From positions 1-64,000 of the forward strand of contig NW_021629785.1 in NCBI RefSeq assembly GCF_900700375.1: 64,000 bases of DNA, in the 5' to 3' direction. This document shows, piece by piece, positions 12,216 through 24,546 of this stretch (position 1 is the first letter of the stretch; every line of letters begins with the position of its first letter). Below the pieces are notes generated by a model. It was not told where the DNA came from, searched no databases, and saw only the letters and a program-made list of their open reading frames with translations. The position numbers and the translations under genes were made by a program. This DNA is from Denticeps clupeoides (Eukaryota; Chordata; Actinopteri; Clupeiformes; Denticipitidae).

Positions 12216-12994
12216 TTCTTGACACAATGTCAGCAACAAAAAAACATTATGAAAACAAGCACATTTTGTTTGGCGTCTGCTCATCATGAGATTTTGTCCC
12301 TGGTTTCTGCCAGCCTTTTCCTTGCCTGATCCTGCTTCATGTTCACCTCCTTTTTACCTGACCAGTAATATTCGTATAGGGTTACTATTATAATATCAGC
12401 TCTACAACTGATATATTTTCAGTGCCATTACTTCAGTCTGGTGAGGAAAACCCTCTCTGATCCTCATTGTGAAGTAAAAAAGACTGACCACTGCCGAAAG
12501 GAGAACTCCAGTGCAACATTTTTATTGGGTCCGGTTCAAAAGTGCAATCAAAAAGAGAATTTGAGCAAAACAAAAACTACAAAGACAGTCAGGGTGCACG
12601 CTACAATCTGGGTTGCCAGTTCTTGCGTGTTTGCTCTAGTTTCCGGGATGTTTAATTACATTTTACGGGCACCAATGTCACTATTCAACCAAAATAAACA
12701 ACACAATAAAGATTCTGCACTTTAATTTCAGGATGTGCAGACGTATGTGAACAAATGTGACGCAAATAAAATAAAAAAAGTTATTCACTACAATCTGGCA
12801 ACCGTCAATTTGTTACAACGCCTTGTGCTTGAGCTTCATTTTTATAAAAATGTCAACCCCTCATCCTAAAATATGGCTTTTGTTTTCTTTGACAGTATAT
12901 GATCAACATGAGAACTTTTAGTTTTATCTTGATCTCCTTTATATATAATAAAATACAATTACAGGTTGTTTTGTTGTGAAGGACGTATAGAGTC
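12216..12994. other. AT-rich spacer before the promoter (unit 1; same in all units)
   Basis: No gene recognised; a 94-codon + strand ORF from 12441 has no familiar features. A short inverted repeat GGTTGCCAG (12611-12619) and CTGGCAACC (12795-12803) frames about 175 bp and might be what is left of a small DNA transposon. TATATATAATA just before the X-box is A/T-rich but too far from the predicted start to be the TATA box. Confidence 0.3.
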
Positions 12995-13021
12995 GTTGTC
13001 ATAGTAACCGCGTTTTATAAA
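12995..13021 (+). promoter_or_regulatory. X-box plus TATA-like box, unit 2
   Basis: Same 14-bp X-box and TATA-like box as in unit 1, with no base changed. It would drive SPOP-like copy 2, whose 5' UTR exon starts near 13584. Confidence 0.5.
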
Positions 13022-13767
13022 CACAAATCATGTGAATTCTACTCAGTTTCAACATAAAACAGCACTGAGCGGCAGCACTTTTGGTGAGTACCAACAAAAT
13101 TTGAGATGGTATTAGCATTAGCGGGCTGGCTAGCCTGTAAACTCGCTCTACTTCCCAAGTCACCTCTTTGTGTTTTGAGAGCAAAAACTATCGACGATAA
13201 AAGCATCAGAACGAGCATAATTTTCACTTGATCGGCAGGGCTCGTGTTTTGGAAGTTTTATTTATTGAAACAACTGCCATTAACTTGCAGAGAGACTCGA
13301 AGCCAAATAAATATCAACCTGTGAGCGATTTGAGTTTAGCGCGATTTAGTTGTAAGAGGTGCTTCAAAGGACGCGAGACGAATGTTTATTGTGCTCAAAA
13401 CCCAGAGGTCTGCTCATCTTCACGTTTCACATTCACGTTTCAAAACTCTGTAGAGTGTGTAAAAATGAACAAACAAGTGTAGATACAGCGAATAGATGTT
13501 TTCAGTGTCCCCTCAAGTTACACCATCACAGCCTGTATTTCTATGAGTGTGTTTTGTCAATGTCATTTTCTCCATCATTGCAGATTATTAGTGATCAGAG
13601 ACTATTCTTCAGAGATTCCTGAACAGTGATTCCTGCAAGAGATTCTACAGAGAGAGATTCCAGCGAGGGAGAGACCTGAGAGAGATTCCAGCAACAGCTT
13701 CCACGGAGAGATCCCAGCGAGGGAGAGACCTGAGAGGGACCACTGAAGGATTCATTAGATCCTCAAA

Positions 13768-15974
13768 ATGGCCCTCAGCTACGACCACACTCAGGTATGT
13801 GCACATCTGTGAGGCAAATACATAATTGTCTGTATATTTTAGAATGCATTGCTCACTCCCTCTCTGTTGTTGCAGTGAACTGTGTTGAGATCTGCTGCTT
13901 GATTTGTTAAATAAATGTGCAAACGAATGACAAAATATATACAATTTGCCCTCTCAGCGCCAAGTGGACAAATATTCATACGTCTGGACCATCAGCAGCT
14001 TCAGCTTTGCTGACGATGTGAATGGTGTCCCCATCATGAGCTCCACAATTTCCAACCCCAGTGGAGATCTGCAATGGTAGGTGTTGGTCTTAGTTCTTCA
14101 TTTGAAGTTCTTCATTCGTTTTTCTGGGAGCTGATCATTTTCTCACTCCTTCCTTCCTCTCTGCATTCTCAGGTGTCTGCAGTTGTTCCCCAATGGCATG
14201 GAGCCTGACTACGAGAGCTACCTGTCATTCTATCTTGTTCTGGTCAGACAGAGGTGTGCGGGTTAGTTGTAAACTAGCCATGCTCAATGCCGAGGGACAG
14301 GAGGAATTTTCCTTGGGTAAGTTTACCTTGTTTGTTTAAGACAAACTATTTTCTGATAAAACGATCTGTAAACACAGATGATTGTATATTATTTTAATGC
14401 TGGACTGCAGCGCTGAGATGACCTGTCTGTGTGTTGCTGTGTTACAGTAAATCAGTACGACACCAGGATGTATGAGAACGACAAGCTAGGATTCCCAGAC
14501 TTCGTACACAGGAGTGACATCCTGGATGACGACTTGGGGTTCTTAAAGGATGACACGCTCACCCTCACCTGTGAAGTAAGTCTCATTGGCTGCCACATTG
14601 GTTTCCCATGTGACTGGTGTCAGTAAACATGATCTGTCTGGTCGATGTAAAGATGAACTGTTGCACCGTGATTGTCTGAAGCTGCTGTGTCTTTCTAAAA
14701 CATCAGCGGGATTCTGTTAGTTTGTATAAATCTAATTGCAGACATTTTTATTATATCCTCAGCTTGTGTGTGTTTAAGTGTCAGTTTCTGTAGCTGGACT
14801 GTACTAACTGCTGAGTTGGATTGTTGCAGTTTACAGTGGAGATTGATCCGGACGCCTCCACGCCACAGGTGAAGAAGCAGGAACCCAACATGGCAGAGGA
14901 GCTTCGAGAGCTGTGGGACACATCGTTGCATTCTGACTGCATCCTGTCTGTGGCTGGTCAAGAGTTTAAGGCCCACAAAGCCATCCTAGCAGGTAACACA
15001 GTCGCCACGTGAAAATATATTAATAGAAGAAAAAACACAGAGACTCACAGTGTATTTGCTAGAATATTGACAATTAGTATACTTCTAGGCAGAAATTGAT
15101 CTAATACTGACTCCTCTCTTTCTGTGTCTCTTATCAGCCCGCTGTCCCGTCTTTCATAGCATGTTTATGAATAACACGAAAGAGAACCAAACGGTGAGTC
15201 AATCGTCTTTCCCATATATCTCAGCTGATCAGTCTAAACACCACTTTTTCTCTTACAGTTTATTACAGCAGTGTTTTTAAGTTATGCTTTCCCCTCTAGG
15301 GCCGCGTGGACATCAAGGATATGGAGGCCGACATCTTGGAGGAGATGATTACGTATATCTACACCGGAACATCTCCCAACGTTCACCAGATGGCCTCAAA
15401 GCTCATTGCTGCAGCAGACATGGTAGCTCGTGCACACATCCACCTTCAAAACAAAGAGATGATGGTTTCTATTATTGATTACTATAACTTTCTCAGACTC
15501 ACTCTTAACCCCTCACTATCAGCGCACACAGAGCACATCTCCAGGTTATAGCACTATGTGTAACTCTCTCTCTTTCTTCCCCTCAGCACTGCTTGGATCA
15601 TCTAAAGCTCATCTGTGAGGATGCACTTTGCAGCAGACTCGACGTAGCCAGTGCTGCAGAGAACCTGATTCTGGGCGACCTCTACCGAGCCCGGCGGCAC
15701 TTGAAACAAGATGCCCTCACCTTCATCAACTTGTAAATGACAATTCCATCTACATCCTGATCTCAAATCTCCACAGCATGTACTCTAGTAGAATAATTAT
15801 TTATCCAAATCTAAATTCATTATTTATGTCTTTTGTTGTAGTAATGCTGAAGCGGTTATGAAGACCAACGGGTGGATGATCCTGACGCAAGACCATCCAA
15901 ACCTTATAGTGGATTTGTATAGTTCCCTGGCTGAGGCCAGCGAACCGCCAGTTAAACGCCAGAGGCTTTTTTAA
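13768..15974 (+). CDS. SPOP-like MATH-BTB-BACK gene, copy 2
   Basis: Exons: 13768-13794, 13958-14076, 14173-14316, 14448-14575, 14830-14992, 15138-15193, 15300-15422, 15587-15732, 15842-15974, with GT-AG introns throughout and phases that agree except at exon 3. The 5' UTR exon starts near 13584. Exon 8 is three bases longer than in the other copies: an extra CGG adds one arginine after YRAR, so the frame is kept. The exon 3 frame discontinuity common to the array is present. Apart from that, no copy-specific damage is seen. Like its siblings it would encode a CUL3 substrate adaptor of the SPOP family if expressed. Whether it is a gene or a pseudogene depends on how exon 3 is read. Confidence 0.82.
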
Positions 15975-16143
15975 CTTCTTTAATTTCTTACCACAGTGTA
16001 CTTACTTGTAAAAAATGTAGATGCTGTAAGGTTTTAGAACCAGATGATCAGTTAAAGTATGTCTTATGATTTTCTGTTCAGTAGAGTAGATATTTATAGA
16101 GTAGAGATGTTATCTTAGTCAAATGTATATTTGTATATTTTAG

Positions 16144-16262
16144 GACCAGGACAGCCAGCTGGATGGATGGATGGATGGATCAAACTCATCAGTTTGCTTT
16201 ATGGACCCATCCAGGACACCCCACAGCAGATGGACTGGATCTTATTGTACCTGACAAACCAG
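16144..16262 (+). other. Candidate exon, unit 2 (5 GGAT)
   Basis: Five GGAT repeats shift the frame by two against unit 0, but the exon still reads open from the acceptor as [17 protein letters not shown] second exon-like segment follows at 16478-16561: after acceptor ttcccacacag it continues the frame of TNQ as ENPDPKDQRNQKDQLL and ends at TAA. Two coding-like segments with compatible phase support a real exon pair, but the product is unknown. Confidence 0.35.
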
Positions 16263-16626
16263 GTAAAGAAGTTCTGCTTTTCTGCTAATTCTATTCCAAC
16301 AGTTATTCTATTAGTATGCATTTGTTTGGAAAAATGGAGTAGGAAACCAATGTGCTTTATTAGTTATAAGTCATTTAAAAAACACCATTAAAAATATTTA
16401 AAAATATTATTAAAAACAGTATTTTTAGGCCGGGTAGAAACCTATTTTATGTTAGGAATACATTTGTTCCCACACAGGAAAACCCTGATCCAAAGGACCA
16501 AAGGAACCAGAAAGATCAACTGCTTCATTTGTTTCTTTGTTTATTTTTTATTATATTTTAATTTGTTTAGTAATTACACCATTACATACACGATTTAAAT
16601 TTTACTACACTTATCCTGAGCACCAA

Positions 16627-17180
16627 CATCCAGTCTCACACTAGGCTGGCCACGGTGTTGTGTAAAAAACAGAGAAAACTTTGTCCCCAGAGCGGGGGGT
16701 GGTGGAGTCGCCAAGACGTTGGTCCGGGGCGACACCGTGGCAAGTCTTTATTACCACGCAGGAGATCAAATCCTGCTCTCCTTCTTACTAACCACTCTAG
16801 CACTATCTGTCTGTCTGTCTGTCTATGCGTCTGTGTATCTGTCTATTAATTTATTAATGTACTGTTACTTTGTCTCTTTGTTTATTTATTTTTGTTTATT
16901 TGATTATTTGTGTTGATTTTGTTTATGTGTTTTTTATTTTATTTGGTCATTTATTACATAATTTACACACACAACATTTTACAACACCTATCCTGAACAC
17001 ACAAACATCCAGTCTAACACTAGACTGGCCACGGTGTTGTGTAAAAAAACAGACAAAACTTTGTCCCCAGAGTGGGGGGTGGTGGAGTGGCCAAGATGTT
17101 GGTCCGGGGCGACACCGTGGCAAGTCTTTACCACACAGGACATCAGATCCTGCTTTCCATCTTACTAACCACTCCACCAC
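16627..17180 (-). mobile_element. SINE-like pair, unit 2
   Basis: Same pair. The first copy has gagtcgccaag for gagtggccaag, which weakens the inverted-repeat end; unit 4 shares this change. Confidence 0.45.
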
Positions 17181-17803
17181 TGTTTTATTTTATTCATTCA
17201 TTCATTTTAATATTATTGTCATTTATTTTATTAATACACACACACCATTACAGTACACTTGAACATACCCTGTTTTAAATGTTAGTTTATTACAGTATAC
17301 CTTATTGTAAATTTACATTAATAGAAATAAAAACCTTTTTATTCCCTTTTTCTGGACTGTGTGATTCATTCTCTCAAAAATGTCTTGGAGATCAGTTATT
17401 TTTGGACTAAAAGTTTACAACATAAGACACTAGGGAGACTACAATGTCATACAGGGTACCACTTACTTTAAGGTCCCAGTGAACACAAAATAATAATGGC
17501 CTACTAAACCACTCCTTAGTAAAAGGCACATGGCAGCCCGCCTGGAGTTTGACCAAAGGCACCTGGAGGGCGCTCAGAATATGAGAAACACAATTCTCTG
17601 GTCTGTTACGTCCTGGTTTAGGACAGGAACGTAAACAACAAGGAAAGAGGGAGAGAAACGGTACCAATTTTTAATAAACAGAAAGACATACAATTAAATC
17701 TCGACACAAAGACAAACAAAGCAGTCAGGCCACGAAGAAGCACAGAGTCTATGGCTACTGCAAACAGGGCATCTGTCTTGTGTATTTCCACCCTATTCCT
17801 TCT

Positions 17804-18833
17804 TCCTCATGGAAATGAATCTGGCTTAGTTACCGCATTAACCTTTCTGTAATCAGTACGGAACCAAAATGTCTTGTCAGGCTTAGGGACCAGTAGGCAC
17901 GGACTACTCCACAGCCACTAACTCTACACAGCCAGCTTGTTCTCCAACAAGTTCACCTCAGACTGCATCACTGTTCGCTTTGTAAAAACTGGGGAGAGTG
18001 GAGTAAAAAAACTCTCTCTCTCTACTTACAAAAGCACTGTATTCAAACCACTCCAACTTGATGTTACCTGGCAGAAAGAGGCATGGCACAATAGAGGTTA
18101 AAAGGATGAGCAGTTTCTAATTTATTAACACCAGTAAATTATTATTGCACTTACATGTGAATATTGTATGTAAAAAGGTACCAATATTACAGAGAAAGCC
18201 AAGATGAAACGAAAGAGTAAAGGGAGAGAGAGAGAGAAAGAGAGAGAAGCCATGAGAAAAATAGGTGAAATAGGAAAGACTCAGTTACTGATGGGAAAAT
18301 TTCCCTCAGCTTCCAATAGAAAAGATAAAGAAAGTCCCTGACCACAAGTGAACAATCCTTTATACATTTGGCCCACAGGAAGTTGTCACCGACCAATCAG
18401 AATGTGTTGTTTCTGTCTAGTCCTGCCCCCCGTGGTCTCCCGTTTGGGGCAGACAAAGGCAGGGCGGGGTATCACAAGACCCTGTGGCAGGCATTTCACA
18501 CCTCTTGCCATTTGACAAAGATATGGAAAACGGAGGTGTTGAATCTCCATGCAAGACAAAAGCACAGAAACATCATGTTCCTGCGATGTACCATCTTACA
18601 GTTTTGTTGGATTCAGCCGATACGGGTGCTGCCTGATGGGAGCATGACCATCAACGTCAACATCATGTTACATGAGAGACGTACCTACAGGGGTGTCAGA
18701 GAACAAAGCAGCATGTGACTGAATTAGCCCAATAACATGCATGCGATCTGCTGCAGACAAGCCAGACAGATAAGCTTCTAACTCCTGCAGAATCTCACTA
18801 TTCTGACCACTGTAAATAAGTTCAGTTAACTCC
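17804..18833 (-). mobile_element. Ty3/Gypsy pol fossil, unit 2
   Basis: Same broken fossil. No sign of separate insertion or of target-site duplications at its ends. Confidence 0.63.
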
Positions 18834-19612
18834 AAAAAGTCATGATAAATAAAGTTTTGAGGAAGGATTGCAACATGAACAGAGGGGACTTTTGAGGCTG
18901 TACGTGGGGTCTGAAAAACAGATATTAGACTTTTCAAAACATTTTTTAAATACTTTGTATCACCCTTTTGAAATGATGCTTTCCCTCAAACGTCATGGTC
19001 CATAGGTGAACAAGAGGTCCAAAACACCTAGTCAGTTCTGGATAGTGTTCAACATAATGATGTTTGGGTCTGAGATTGAAACACTGCTTTAAGACCCTCT
19101 CTGTGACCACTTATTTTAGATTGCATGTACTGAGTGGATTCCTGTACTCATGTACGTGTACTCAAATAAAAGAAGCTGAGCAGACGTGGAGAGAGAAAGA
19201 GAGAACTGTGCAGGAAACTGAGGTCTCTCTCTCCCCTTTGGGCAAAGCTGATGAAGAAGGAGCTCACTTGGTTTGTGTGATCATTTTATTAATAATAATA
19301 ATCCCAACAAGGAGGGTCCCTGAAATCTGGCATCTTTTATCTTAAAATCTCAGATGGTTGACCCATGTGAGCTTAATTTTATTAATGTTGAGTGTTAATG
19401 AAATGTGGATATGTTTTTTGATCTTCAACTGCCCTCTTGTGGCAAAAAGCAACAGAATCTAAGTCTGCAACCATATGTTCAGCAACACTGACAGTGTTTG
19501 CAGATCAAAATCCACACAGATTACACAGACACAGTCATCAACTAAATAAACAAGCGTATTGAGTATGAAACAGTTAAACACTTAAACACCTTCAAAATGC
19601 ATTTGACTCAGA

Positions 19613-20094
19613 TGCCTGGACTGGCAGGGGACGTACGTTCACTACACGGGATGCTGCATTCACATCTGGGGACTCTGCAGCCTATGCAGTGGTGAGGAGC
19701 TGTCTTCATTTGGGAATTAAGGATGCAAAGAGACAGTATGCACAAAGACTGTTGTCGCGGGTGTTGATGGCACTGCATCGCTTATGAAAAACCGCCCCCA
19801 CTGCGGATGCAGCATTCTGACCCCTTGCTTCCAGATGATCTTCATCTAATCTATGCACGCTATGAGGTTAAAACCATCTCAAAGGCACCGGCTTCAGCAC
19901 CAGCACTGAATGACCAGGTTCTAACAGATCTACAGAGGGTGTGATTTCCAACTTTACCTCACCTGCTTGCCTCTGGGTGCCATCTCAACTTCAGGGAACG
20001 CACCCTGCACACCCTCATATTGAACAGAACGTCCAGCTTCTACTCATAGCGCCTTCAATACTATTATTCATGAACAGATGGTAGTAAAGTTAAC
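19613..20094 (+). mobile_element. L2-like LINE fossil, unit 2
   Basis: Same fragment with aggcaccggcttc, a variant shared only with unit 7. Confidence 0.58.
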
Positions 20095-20874
20095 TTCTTG
20101 ACACAATGTCAGCAACAAAAAAACATTATGAAAACAAGCACATTTTGTTTGACGTCTGCTCATCATGAGATTTTGTCCCTGGTTTCTGCCAGCCTTTTCC
20201 TTGCCTGATCCTGCTTCATGTTCACCTCCTTTTTACCTGACCAGTAATATTAGTATAGGGTTACTATTATAATATCAGCTCTACAACTGATATAATTTCA
20301 GTGCCATTACTTCAGTCTGGTGAGGAAAACCCTCTCTGATCCTCATTGTGAAGTAAAAAAGAACGACCACTGCCGAAAGGAGCACTCCAGTGCAACATTT
20401 TTATTGGGTCCGGTTCAAAAGTGCCATCAAAAAGAGAATTCGAGCAAAACAAAAACTACAAAGACAGTCAGGGTGCACGCTACAATCTGTGTTGCCAGTT
20501 CTTGCGTGTTTGCTCTAGTTTCCGGGATGTTTAATTACATTTTACGGGCACCAATGTCACTATTCAACCAAAATAAACAACACAATAAAGATTCTGCACT
20601 TTAATTTTCAGGATGTGCAGACGTATGTGAACAAATGTGACGCAAATAAAATAAAAAAAGTTATTCACTACAATCTGGCAACCGTCAATTTGTTACAACG
20701 CCTTGTGCTTGAGCTTAATTTTTATCAAAATGTCAACCCCTCATCCTAAAATATGGCTTTTGTTTTCCTTGACAGTATATGATCAACATGAGAACTTTTA
20801 GTTTTATCTTGTTCTCCTTTATATATAATATAATACAATTACAGGTTGTTTTGTTGTGAAGGACGTATAGAGTC

Positions 20875-20901
20875 GTTGTCATAGTAACCGCGTTTTATAA
20901 A
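20875..20901 (+). promoter_or_regulatory. X-box plus TATA-like box, unit 3
   Basis: Identical motif pair upstream of the truncated copy 3. The promoter is kept although the gene has lost its 3' half, which fits a recent deletion. Confidence 0.5.
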
Positions 20902-21620
20902 CACAAATCATGTGAATTCTACTCAGTTTCAACATAAAACAGCACTGAGCGGCAGCACTTTTGGTGAGTACCAACAAAATTTGAGATGGTATTAGCATTA
21001 GCGGGCTGGCTAGCCTGTAAACTCGCTCTACTTCCCAAGTCACCTCTTTGTGTTTTGAGAGCAAAACTATCGACGATAAAAGCATCAGAACGAGCATAAT
21101 TTTCACTTGATCGGCAGGGCTCGTGTTTTGGAAGTTTTATTTATTGAAACAACTGCCATTAACTTGCAGAGAGACTCGAAGCCAAATAAATATCAACCTG
21201 TGAGCGATTTGAGTTTAGCGCGATTTAGTTGTAAGAGGTGCTTCAAAGGACGCGAGACGAATGTTTATTGTGCTCAAAACCCAGAGGTCTGCTCATCTTG
21301 ACGTTTCACATTCACGTTTCAAAACTCTGTAGAGTGTGTAAAAATGAACAAACAAGTGTAGATACAGCGAATAGATGTTTTCAGTGTCCCCTCAAGTTAC
21401 ACCATCACAGCCTGTATTTCTATGAGTGTGTTTTGTCAATGTCATTTTCTCCATCATTGCAGATTATTAGTGATCAGAGACTATTCTTCAGAGATTCCTG
21501 AACAGTGATTCCTGCAAGAGATTCTACAGAGAGAGATTCCAGCGAGGGAGAGACCTGAGAGAGATTCCAGCAAGGGAGAGACCTGAGAGGGACCACTGAA
21601 GGATTCATTAGATCCTCAAA

Positions 21621-22826
21621 ATGGCCCTCAGCTACGACCACACTCAGGTATGTGCACATCTGTGAGGCAAATACATAACTGTCTGTATATTTTAGAATGC
21701 ATTGCTCACTCCCTCTCTGTTGTTGCAGTGAACTGTGTTGAGATCTGCTGCTTGATTTGTTAAATAAATGTGCAAACGAATGACAAAATATATACAATTT
21801 GCCCTCTCAGCGCCAAGTGGACAAATATTCATACGTCTGGACCATCAGCAGCTTCAGCTTTGCTGACGATGTGAATGGTGTCCCCATCATGAGCTCCACA
21901 ATTTCCAACCCCAGTGGAGATCTGCAATGGTAGGTGTTGGTCTTAGTTCTTCATTTGAAGTTCTTCATTCGTTTTTCTGGGAGCTGATCATTTTCTCACT
22001 CCTTCCTTCCTCTCTGCATTCTCAGGTGTCTGCAGTTGTTCCCCAATGGCGTGGAGCCTGACTACGAGAGCTACCTGTCATTCTATCTCGTTCTGGTCAG
22101 ACAGAGGTGTGCGGGTTAGTTGTAAACTAGCCATGCTCAATGCTGAGGGACAGGAGGAATTTTCCTTGGGTAAGTTTACCTTGTCTGTTTAAGACAAACT
22201 ATTTTCTGATAAAAACGATCTGTAAACACAGATGATTGTATATTATTTTAATGCTGGACTGCAGCGCTGAGATGACCTGTCTGTGTGTTGCTGTGTTACA
22301 GTAAATCAGTACGACACCAGGATGTATGAGAACGACAAGCTAGGATTCCCAGACTTCGTACACAGGAGTGACATCCTGGATGACGACTTGGGGTTCTTAA
22401 AGGATGACACGCTCACCCTCACCTGTGAAGTAAGTCTCATTGGCTGCCACATTGGTTTCCCATGTGACTGGTGTCAGTAAACATGATCTGTCTGGTCGAT
22501 GTAAAGATGAACTGTTGCACCGTGATTGTCTGAAGCTGCTGTGTCTTTCTAAAACATCAGCGGGATTCTGTTAGTTTGTATAAATCGAATTGCAGACATT
22601 TTTATTATATCCTCAGCTTGTGTGTGTTTAAGTGTCAGTTTCTGTAGCTGGACTGTACTAACTGCTGAGTTGGATTGTTGCAGTTTACAGTGGAGATTGA
22701 TCCGGACGCCTCCACGCCACAGGTGAAGAAGCAGGAACCCAACATGGCAGAGGAGCTTCGAGAGCTGTGGAACACATCGTTGCATTCTGACTGCATCCTG
22801 TCTGTGGCTGGTCAAGAGTTTAAGGC
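21621..22826 (+). pseudogene. SPOP-like copy 3, truncated in BTB
   Basis: Exons 1 to 4 (21621-21647, 21811-21929, 22026-22169, 22302-22429) are complete. Exon 5 starts at 22684 and stops at 22826 inside the codons for GQEFKA, where sequence jumps straight to the 3' flank of the gene. The deletion is 1,023 bp by comparison with copy 2 and removes the rest of BTB, BACK, the tail and the stop codon. No obvious microhomology is seen at the junction. Exon 3 has GTG for ATG (NGVEPD) and exon 5 has AAC for GAC (LWNTS). The copy cannot make a CUL3 adaptor. At most it could make a MATH fragment, and the shared exon 3 break argues against that too. Confidence 0.88.
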
Positions 22827-22974
22827 GTGTACTTACTTGTAAAAAATGTAGATGCTGTAAGGTTTTAGAACCAGATGATCAGTTAAAGTATGTCTTATGA
22901 TTTTCTGTTCAGTAGAGTAGATATTTATAGAGTAGAGATGTTATTGTAGTCAAATGTACATTTGTATATTTTAG

Positions 22975-23117
22975 GACCAGGACAGCCAGCTGGATGGATG
23001 GATGGATGGATGGATGGATGGATGGATGGATGGATCAAACTCATCAGTATGCTGTATGGACTCATCCAGGACACCCCACAGCAGATGGACTGGATCTTAT
23101 TGTACCTGACAAACCAG
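22975..23117 (+). other. Candidate exon, unit 3 (11 GGAT)
   Basis: Eleven GGAT repeats, the longest tract seen, give a run of WMDG repeats when read in the open frame. The second candidate exon is deleted (junction near 23289). Confidence 0.3.
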
Positions 23118-23371
23118 GTAAAGAAGTTCTGCTTTTCTGCTAATTCTATTCCAACAGTTATTCTATTAGTATGCATTTGTTTGGAAAAATGGAGTAGGAA
23201 ACCAATGTGCTTTATTAGTTATAAGTCATTTAAAAAACACCATTAAACATATTTTAAAATATTATTAAAAACAGTATTTTTAGGCCGGGTTTTTATTATA
23301 TTTTAATTTGTTTAGTAATTACACCATTACATACACGATTTAAATTTTACTACACTTACCCTGAGCACCAA

Positions 23372-23922
23372 CATCCAGTCTCACACTAGGCTGGCCACGG
23401 TGTTGTGTAAAAAGCAGAGAAAACTTTGTCCCCAGAGCGGGGGGTGGTGGAGTGGCCAAGACGTTGGTCCGGGGCGACACCGTGGCAAGTCTTTACCACG
23501 CAGGAGATCAAATCCTGCTCTCCTTCTTACTAACCACTCTAGCACTATCTGTCTGTCTGTCTGTCTATGCGTCTGTGTATCTGTCTATTAATTTATTAAT
23601 GTACTGTTACTTTGTCTCTTTGTTTATTTATTTTTGTTTATTTGATTATTTGTGTTGATTTTGTTTATGTGTTTTTTATTTTATTTGGTCATTTATTACA
23701 TAATTTACACACACAACATTTTAACACACCTATCCTGAACACACAAACATCCAGTCTAACACTAGACTGGCCACGGTGTTGTGTAAAAAAACAGACAAAA
23801 CTTTGTCCCCAGAGTGGGGGGTGGTGGAGTGGCCAAGATGTTGGTCCGGGGCGACACCGTGGCAAGTCTTTACCACACAGGACATCAGATCCTGCTTTCC
23901 ATCTTACTAACCACTCCACCAC
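23372..23922 (-). mobile_element. SINE-like pair, unit 3
   Basis: Same pair, first copy without the tta insertion. Like units 0, 6 and 8 it therefore has the shorter tctttaccacg spelling. Confidence 0.45.
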
Positions 23923-24546
23923 TGTTTTATTTTATTCATTCATTCATTTTAATATTATTGTCATTTATTTTATTAATACACACACACCATTACAGTACAC
24001 TTGAACATACCCTGTTTTAAATGTTAGTTTATTACAGTATACCTTATTGTAAATTTACATTAATAGAAATAAAAACCTTTTTATTCCCTTTTTCTGGACT
24101 GTGTGATTCATTCTCTCAAAAATGTCTTGGAGATCAGTTATTTTTGGACTAAAAGTTTACAACATAAGACACTAGGGAGACTACAATGTCATACAGGGTA
24201 CCACTTACTTTAAGGTCCCAGTGAACACAAAATAATAATGGCCTACTAAACCACTCCTTAGTAAAAGGCACATGGCAGCCCGCCTGGAGTTTGACCAAAG
24301 GCACCTGGAGGGCGCTCAGAATATGAGAAACACAATTCTCTGGTCTGTTACGTCCTGGTTTAGGACAGGAACGTAAACAACAAAGAAAAGAGGGAGAGAA
24401 ACGGTACCAATTTTTAATAAACAGAAAGACATACAATTAAATCTCGACACAAAGACAAACAAAGCAGTCAGGCCACGATGAAGCACAGAGTCTATGGCTA
24501 CTGCAAACAGGGCATCTGTCTTGTGTATTTCCACCCTATTCCTTCT

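Larger units (their letters stand above)
5154..12994 (+). repeat. Unit 1 (7841 bp)
   Basis: Complete unit. Up to about 8.6 kb it has a clear excess of single-base insertions and deletions compared with every later unit, in exons and non-coding parts alike. The second half matches the consensus better. Its 3' end shares the spelling gatctcc and aataaaatac before the X-box with the end of unit 5, unlike the other units. Confidence 0.93.
12995..20874 (+). repeat. Unit 2 (7880 bp)
   Basis: Complete unit with a full set of gene exons. Its front half shares private variants with unit 4 (an insertion-like block in the 5' UTR minisatellite, ggacccatcc in the downstream exon, gagtcgcc in the SINE-like repeat). 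Its last two kilobases share a different set with unit 7. It is therefore a mosaic of two lineages. Confidence 0.93.
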
